A DNA stretch of 25,228 nt from Gammaproteobacteria bacterium (GTDB lineage Bacteria > Pseudomonadota > Gammaproteobacteria > Natronospirales > REEB76), in the NCBI GenBank assembly GCA_028871235.1, contig JAGWNO010000007.1, positions 1 to 25,228 of the forward strand, written 5' to 3'. The notes under the pieces are model-generated. The model did no database searches. It was not told the DNA's origin and worked only from the letters and a program-made list of their open reading frames with translations. Below, in pieces: positions 22,089 to 25,228 of this stretch. Both the position numbers and the translations under genes were made by a program. Numbering within the stretch: the stretch's first letter is position 1; every line of letters starts with the position of its first letter.

Positions 22089-22579
22089 CGCTTTACCAGT
22101 TCCTGCCAGTGCCATTCCAGGCTCGCGCGAATCCCCGCATTGCTCGCCGCAGCCGCCGGCGGTTTGGCTTGGACCACGACATCCAGCCCCGGCAGTGCCG
22201 CGCGGCGCAGGCGGAAACTCTCACGCACCTGCCGCTTGATGCGGTTGCGGTCTACCGCGGCGGCCACAGCCTTGCGAGCCACAGCGATGCCTAGCCGGGC
22301 ATCAGTCATCCCGTTCAGGTACGCAAAGACACTGAAACAGGGGTCCGCGCTTCGGAAGCCGCTCCGGAACACGCGGTTGAACTCTGCCGGCGTGCGCAGC
22401 CGTGCTGTGGATGGGAAACCGGCGCTGGGGAGGCTTAGGGGCAGAGTCTCGCCCGGCCCTTGGCGCGACGGGCGCTCAATACCTGCCGGCCGCGTTTCGT
22501 TGCCATGCGTGCACGAAAACCGTGGGTGCGCTTCCGATGCAGATTGCTGGGCTGATAAGTTCTCTTCATGACGAGACAT
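22073..22579 (-). CDS. rnpA: Ribonuclease P protein component, possibly with an N-terminal extension read through rpmH
   Basis: RnpA is the protein subunit of RNase P, which matures the 5' ends of tRNAs with the RNA subunit. The conserved domain starts at about residue 60 (ARLRTPAEFNRVFRSG), has the RNR motif in RNRIKRQVRESFRL (111-124) and ends with LEWHWQELVKR. The start is the puzzle. From the rpmH stop to the conserved domain the frame has no ATG, GTG or TTG; only a CTG just before RTPAEF is possible. The next ordinary start upstream in the frame is ATG at 22579, 10 bases before the rpmH ATG. Using it gives 168 residues and places all of rpmH inside rnpA in another frame. AGG lies four bases before this ATG. 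The domain identity is certain; the start is inference. Confidence 0.85.
   Translation of the reverse strand: MSRHEENLSAQQSASEAHPRFSCTHGNETRPAGIERPSRQGPGETLPLSLPSAGFPSTARLRTPAEFNRVFRSGFRSADPCFSVFAYLNGMTDARLGIAVARKAVAAAVDRNRIKRQVRESFRLRRAALPGLDVVVQAKPPAAAASNAGIRASLEWHWQELVKRCASY
22435..22569 (-). CDS. rpmH: 50S ribosomal protein L34
   Basis: This is a 44-residue, very basic ribosomal protein. It begins MKRTYQPSNLHRKRTHGFRA, continues RMATKRGRQVLSARRAKGRA and ends RLCP, which is the standard L34 pattern throughout. It lies on the minus strand as the first classical gene of the operon with rnpA, yidD and yidC. The predicted transcript starts about 60 bases upstream. The Shine-Dalgarno candidate is GGA in the CGGATG sequence nine bases before its ATG; the same bases overlap the ATG proposed for rnpA. 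The whole gene lies inside the open rnpA frame. Confidence 0.97.
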   Translation of the reverse strand: MKRTYQPSNLHRKRTHGFRARMATKRGRQVLSARRAKGRARLCP

Positions 22580-22634
22580 CCGACCTGAAATGTTCCCGTC
22601 GGCGCCGTCCGGCGCGCCTGGGTAAAGGCGCGAT

Positions 22635-22663
22635 ATTAGACGTGGCTGGCGCTCCGCTGTCAA
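22635..22663 (-). promoter_or_regulatory. Strong sigma70 promoter of the rpmH-rnpA-yidD-yidC operon
   Basis: On the minus strand a perfect TTGACA (-35) is followed by exactly 17 bases and TCTAAT (-10, five of six). Transcription should start near 22628, about 60 bases before the rpmH ATG. This is the best promoter in the window, as expected for a ribosomal protein gene. It lies downstream of the longest possible rnpA start (22753), which rules that start out for this transcript. Confidence 0.85.
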
Positions 22664-22695
22664 TATGCAAATGCAGTAATCGGTGGTCTCCGGCC

Positions 22696-22704
22696 TGTGG
22701 ATAA
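22696..22704 (+). promoter_or_regulatory. DnaA box (perfect consensus) upstream of dnaA
   Basis: TGTGGATAA is the exact complement of the DnaA box TTATCCACA. It lies about 100 bases before the dnaA start and about 30 bases upstream of the rpmH promoter -35. A TTGACC at 22711-22716 nearby might be a dnaA -35, but no matching -10 was found. The position fits autoregulation of dnaA, or part of the origin. Confidence 0.75.
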
Positions 22705-22803
22705 GCGCAGTTGACCGGTATAGACTGCCAAGCCTCTTTCGCGCAGCACCCACCCGGTGGTGTTACGTCCGACCGATAAAACGCAATGGTTGGGGGGTTA
22801 GCT

Positions 22804-24135
22804 ATGGCATCGCTGTGGACGCGGTGTATGGATCATTTGGAACACGAGCTCTCAGAACAGGAGCTCAATACCTGGATCCGGCCCCTGCACGCCTTGGAAG
22901 ACGGCCATACCCTGCGCCTGCTTGCCCCGAACCGCTTCGTCATGGACTGGGTGCACGACCGGTTCCTACCACGCATCTCCCATCTGGCTCGGGAACTGGC
23001 CCAGGACAGGGAGCGCCGCGTACTGGTTGAAGTGGGTGCTGAAACCGTTACCGCCATGGCGACCGCTAAACAACCGGGCGCCCCAATCTCCAGTGTGGCG
23101 CCCATCCCCACCCCCGGCAGCGGACTCAATCCCCTCTACACCTTTGAAAGCTTCGTGGAAGGCAAGTCCAACCAGTTCGCCTTGGCCGCCGCCCGGCAGG
23201 TCGCGGAAAATCCGGGTCGGGCCTACAACCCGCTGTTCATCTACGGTGGCGTCGGCCTCGGCAAGACCCATTTAATGCACAGCGTTGGCTACCTGATTCA
23301 CCAAAACAAGCCCAAGGCCCGGGTGGCCTATGTGCACTCGGAGCGCTTTGTCAACGACATGGTGCGGGCGCTGCAACACAACACGATCAATGAATTCAAA
23401 CGCCAGTACCGCTCCGTGGATGCGCTGCTCATCGATGACATCCAGTTTTTCGTGGGGAAAGAGCGGTCCCAGGAAGAATTTTTCCACACTTTCAATGCCC
23501 TACTGGAAGGCCAGCAGCAGGTAATCCTCACTTGTGACCGCTACCCGAAGGAGGTGGAGGGTTTGGAAGAACGCCTCAAATCCCGCTTCGGTTGGGGACT
23601 TACTGTGCCCATTGAGCCACCAGAGCTGGAGACCCGGGTGGCGATACTGATGAAGAAAGCGCTGGCGGAGAATGTGGTCTTGCCGGACGAAGTGGCGTTT
23701 TTCATCGCGCAGAAAGTCAGCTCTAACATCCGTGAATTGGAGGGGGCGCTGCGGCGGGTAGCCGCCAATGCCCAGTTCACCGGGCAAAATGTCACCCTGG
23801 AACATGCCCGGGAATGGCTCAAAGACATCCTTGCCCGTCAGGAACGCCAAGTGACCCTGGAAAACATCCAGAAGACCGTCGCGGAGTACTTTGGCGTGCG
23901 CCCAGGAGATATGTTATCCAAGAAACGCAGCCGTTCCATCGCGCGTCCACGGCAAGTGGCCATGTGTCTTGCCAAGGAGCTTACCAGTCACAGCTTACCG
24001 GAGATTGGGGATGCCTTCGGCGGTCGGGATCACACCACGGTTCTGCATGCCTGCAGGAAGGTTCAGGAGCTGCGTTCCGTGGATACGCGGATCGATGAGG
24101 ATTACCAAACCTTGATAAGAACGCTAACTGGTTAA
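22804..24135 (+). CDS. dnaA: Chromosomal replication initiator protein DnaA
   Basis: DnaA binds DnaA boxes at the origin, forms an ATP-dependent filament and opens the duplex. At 443 residues it is slightly shorter than the E. coli protein because the domain II linker (about 85-108) is short. Domain I begins LWTRCMDHLEHELSEQELNTWIRPL. The AAA+ domain begins NPLYTFESFVEGKSNQ, with Walker A GGVGLGKTH (148-156), Walker B LLIDDIQFF and sensor regions in LTCDRYPKEVEGLEERLKSRFGWGL. Domain IV carries the DNA-binding signature GGRDHTTVLHACRKV near the C-terminus. The start at 22804 is chosen for the GGGGGG tract seven or eight bases upstream. An in-frame ATG at 22786 precedes that tract. Confidence 0.98.
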   Translation: MASLWTRCMDHLEHELSEQELNTWIRPLHALEDGHTLRLLAPNRFVMDWVHDRFLPRISHLARELAQDRERRVLVEVGAETVTAMATAKQPGAPISSVAPIPTPGSGLNPLYTFESFVEGKSNQFALAAARQVAENPGRAYNPLFIYGGVGLGKTHLMHSVGYLIHQNKPKARVAYVHSERFVNDMVRALQHNTINEFKRQYRSVDALLIDDIQFFVGKERSQEEFFHTFNALLEGQQQVILTCDRYPKEVEGLEERLKSRFGWGLTVPIEPPELETRVAILMKKALAENVVLPDEVAFFIAQKVSSNIRELEGALRRVAANAQFTGQNVTLEHAREWLKDILARQERQVTLENIQKTVAEYFGVRPGDMLSKKRSRSIARPRQVAMCLAKELTSHSLPEIGDAFGGRDHTTVLHACRKVQELRSVDTRIDEDYQTLIRTLTG

Positions 24136-24140
24136 GTAAC

Positions 24141-24149
24141 TGTGTATAA
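24141..24149 (+). promoter_or_regulatory. DnaA box after dnaA
   Basis: TGTGTATAA fits the complement of the TTWTNCACA consensus with no mismatch. It begins five bases after the dnaA stop codon, at the edge of the candidate origin. Confidence 0.6.
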
Positions 24150-24150
24150 A

Positions 24151-24185
24151 CTGTGGGGTGATTCCGGGTGACATTTCACCCACAG
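24151..24185. repeat. Nested inverted repeats downstream of dnaA
   Basis: CTGTGGG (24151-24157) is inverted as CCCACAG (24179-24185). Inside, GGGTGA occurs twice (24156-24161 and 24166-24171) and its complement TCACCC once (24176-24181). The inner pair forms a six-base stem with a four-base CATT loop, so two alternative hairpins are possible. No T tract follows, so it is not a standard terminator. It may be part of the origin or a Rho-assisted end of dnaA. Confidence 0.5.
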
Positions 24186-24274
24186 GCCATGGACATCTTT
24201 ATAAGGGCTTGCATATCCCCATGCACACAGTTTAACATTCTTATAACACATTGATTATAAAGTAAAATGCGCTG

Positions 24275-24283
24275 TTTTCCACA
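24275..24283 (+). promoter_or_regulatory. DnaA box next to the AT-rich core
   Basis: TTTTCCACA fits TTWTNCACA exactly and is oriented opposite to the two other boxes. It lies immediately after the AT-rich TTATAA repeats. Confidence 0.6.
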
Positions 24284-24358
24284 AAATTTCGCGGGCTAGT
24301 TATTGTTACTAGTTTAAATACCTAATCCAGCATGATTAAGAGCAAGGCAGGTGTGTAA

Positions 24359-25228
24359 ATGAAATTCGAAGCGCTGCGGGATACATTGATGCTACCAGTT
24401 CAGGCTGTTGTTGGTGTGGTGGAACGGCGCCAGACTATGCCGATCTTAGCGAATCTCCTGCTCGCGGTCAGCGATAAGGGTCTTTCAGTAACGGCAACCG
24501 ATATGGAGGTTGAGCTGGTAGCGGAGGCCACAGTAGACATACAGGATAACGGCGAAGTCGCTGTTCCTGCCCGTAAGTTATTGGATATCTGTCGCGCTTT
24601 ACCAGAAGGTGCGAAGCTTACGGTGCTACTGGATAAGGGCAAACTTGTCCTACGCTCTGGTCGCAGCCGTTTCAGCTTAGCGACACTGCCGGCAGCCGAT
24701 TTTCCTGTAGTTGATGACATCCGTGCCCAATGCCGGTTTTCCATTACCCAAAAACAACTGCGGGAGTTGATCAATCGCACAGCCTTTTCCATGGCTCAGC
24801 AGGACGTGCGTTATTACCTAAACGGCCTACTGTTGGAAACCAGTGAAAAGCGATTGCGGGCTGTGGCGACAGATGGGCACAGACTGGCGTTGTGCGACCT
24901 GGAAACGGAGCTCGGTAGCATGTCTCCCCAGCAGGTTATCCTGCCCCGCAAGGGTGTATTGGAACTACAGCGGCTGCTGGGTGAAAGTGATGAATCCGCG
25001 CATATTGAACTGGGAACCAACCACCTTCGGGTGCAGCAGCCAGGGCTGAGGTTTACCTCCAAGCTGATAGACGGCCGTTTCCCGGAATACGACAGGGTGG
25101 TTCCCAAGGGGGGCGATAAAACCCTTACCGCTGAACGCCAAGCCTTACGGGAAGCACTGGCGAGAGCAGCCATCCTTTCCAATGAAAAATACCGCGGTGT
25201 GCGCCTTCAGCTCGCTACCAACCGGTTG
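24359..25228 (+). CDS. dnaN: DNA polymerase III beta subunit (sliding clamp), 3' end outside window
   Basis: The beta clamp encircles DNA and tethers the replicative polymerase and other enzymes. The first 290 residues are present and the frame runs off the right edge; the full protein is normally about 366 residues. Clamp domain 1 begins MKFEALRDTLMLPVQAVVGVVERRQTMPILANLLL and includes VTATDMEVEL and VPARKLLDICRALP. Domain 2 starts around RFSITQKQLRELINRTAFSMAQQDVRYYLNGLLLE with the RAVATDGHRLAL motif. Domain 3 begins near LIDGRFPEYDRVVP. The start is supported by AAGGCAGG seven bases upstream and by the family N-terminus. It follows dnaA in the same direction across the candidate origin. 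Confidence 0.97.
   Translation, partial: MKFEALRDTLMLPVQAVVGVVERRQTMPILANLLLAVSDKGLSVTATDMEVELVAEATVDIQDNGEVAVPARKLLDICRALPEGAKLTVLLDKGKLVLRSGRSRFSLATLPAADFPVVDDIRAQCRFSITQKQLRELINRTAFSMAQQDVRYYLNGLLLETSEKRLRAVATDGHRLALCDLETELGSMSPQQVILPRKGVLELQRLLGESDESAHIELGTNHLRVQQPGLRFTSKLIDGRFPEYDRVVPKGGDKTLTAERQALREALARAAILSNEKYRGVRLQLATNRL

Larger units (their letters stand above)
24136..24358. other. Candidate replication origin (oriC) between dnaA and dnaN
   Basis: This 223-base non-coding region is far richer in A and T than the rest of the window. It contains two DnaA boxes (24141-24149 and 24275-24283) and an AT-rich core at about 24198-24280. The core has three exact TTATAA copies (24199-24204, 24241-24246, 24255-24260) that could be a duplex-unwinding element. 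A set of inverted repeats follows the dnaA stop (24151-24185), and a small CTAGT/ACTAG dyad lies at 24296-24312. AAGGCAGG at 24344-24351 is the dnaN ribosome binding site. Gene orientation diverges around this locus, as expected at an origin. Only three strong boxes in total are visible, so the assignment is likely but unproven. Confidence 0.65.

Noticed and set aside
22580..22753. Upstream extension of the rnpA frame to a start at 22753
   Set aside because: It would start upstream of the strong rpmH promoter and lie outside the predicted transcript. The extension has no recognisable features.

Overview
The window is chromosomal DNA from a GC-rich gammaproteobacterium, and its right end holds the replication-origin neighbourhood. 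The evidence is the gene set rpmH, rnpA, yidD, yidC and mnmE read leftward, with dnaA and dnaN read rightward. These surround a perfect DnaA box upstream of dnaA and an AT-rich dnaA-dnaN intergenic region with two more boxes. A PEP-CTERM protein at the left edge, a bifunctional hydrolase/OsmC protein and several c-di-GMP proteins suggest an environmental, possibly sulfur-oxidiser-like lineage. The genus cannot be read from the sequence.

Layout. 1-400: end of a PEP-CTERM surface protein and a strong terminator. 447-2811 (minus): rimO followed by an MBL-fold hydrolase, probably one operon. 2995-3819 (plus): a secreted FecR-domain protein. 4043-4807 (minus): a membrane NfeD-like domain continuous with a glutathione peroxidase. 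4905-5579 (plus): a dienelactone-hydrolase-family protein. 5664-6728 (minus): a membrane diguanylate cyclase. 6846-8738 (minus): mnmG. 8919-9305 (minus): a VOC protein. 9411-14080 (plus): a secreted TAP-like peptidase/hydrolase, a NatA/NatB-type ABC transporter and a second diguanylate cyclase. 14329-16590 (plus): a degenerate-GGDEF/EAL phosphodiesterase. 16919-17491 (plus): a DUF4124 protein. 17507-18853 (minus): mnmE. 18914-20143 (plus): hydrolase-OsmC. 20177-22579 (minus): yidC, yidD, rnpA, rpmH. 22804-25228 (plus): dnaA and a truncated dnaN.

How it works together. The right third is core machinery: origin firing (DnaA), clamp (DnaN), ribosomal protein L34, RNase P protein, and membrane protein insertion (YidC/YidD). 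MnmE and MnmG jointly modify tRNA wobble uridines but are separated here by about 9 kb. That interval carries c-di-GMP signalling, transport and detoxification genes. There are two cyclases and one EAL protein, with the catalytic and inhibitory motifs distributed differently among the three.

The most unusual observation is at rpmH/rnpA. The rnpA reading frame is open through the whole of rpmH. No ATG, GTG or TTG lies between the rpmH stop and the conserved RnpA domain. The only conventional start inside the predicted transcript is an ATG 10 bases upstream of the rpmH ATG. This would nest rpmH inside rnpA in another frame, as described for Thermus but not usual in gammaproteobacteria. No mobile elements, CRISPR arrays, rRNA or tRNA genes were seen.
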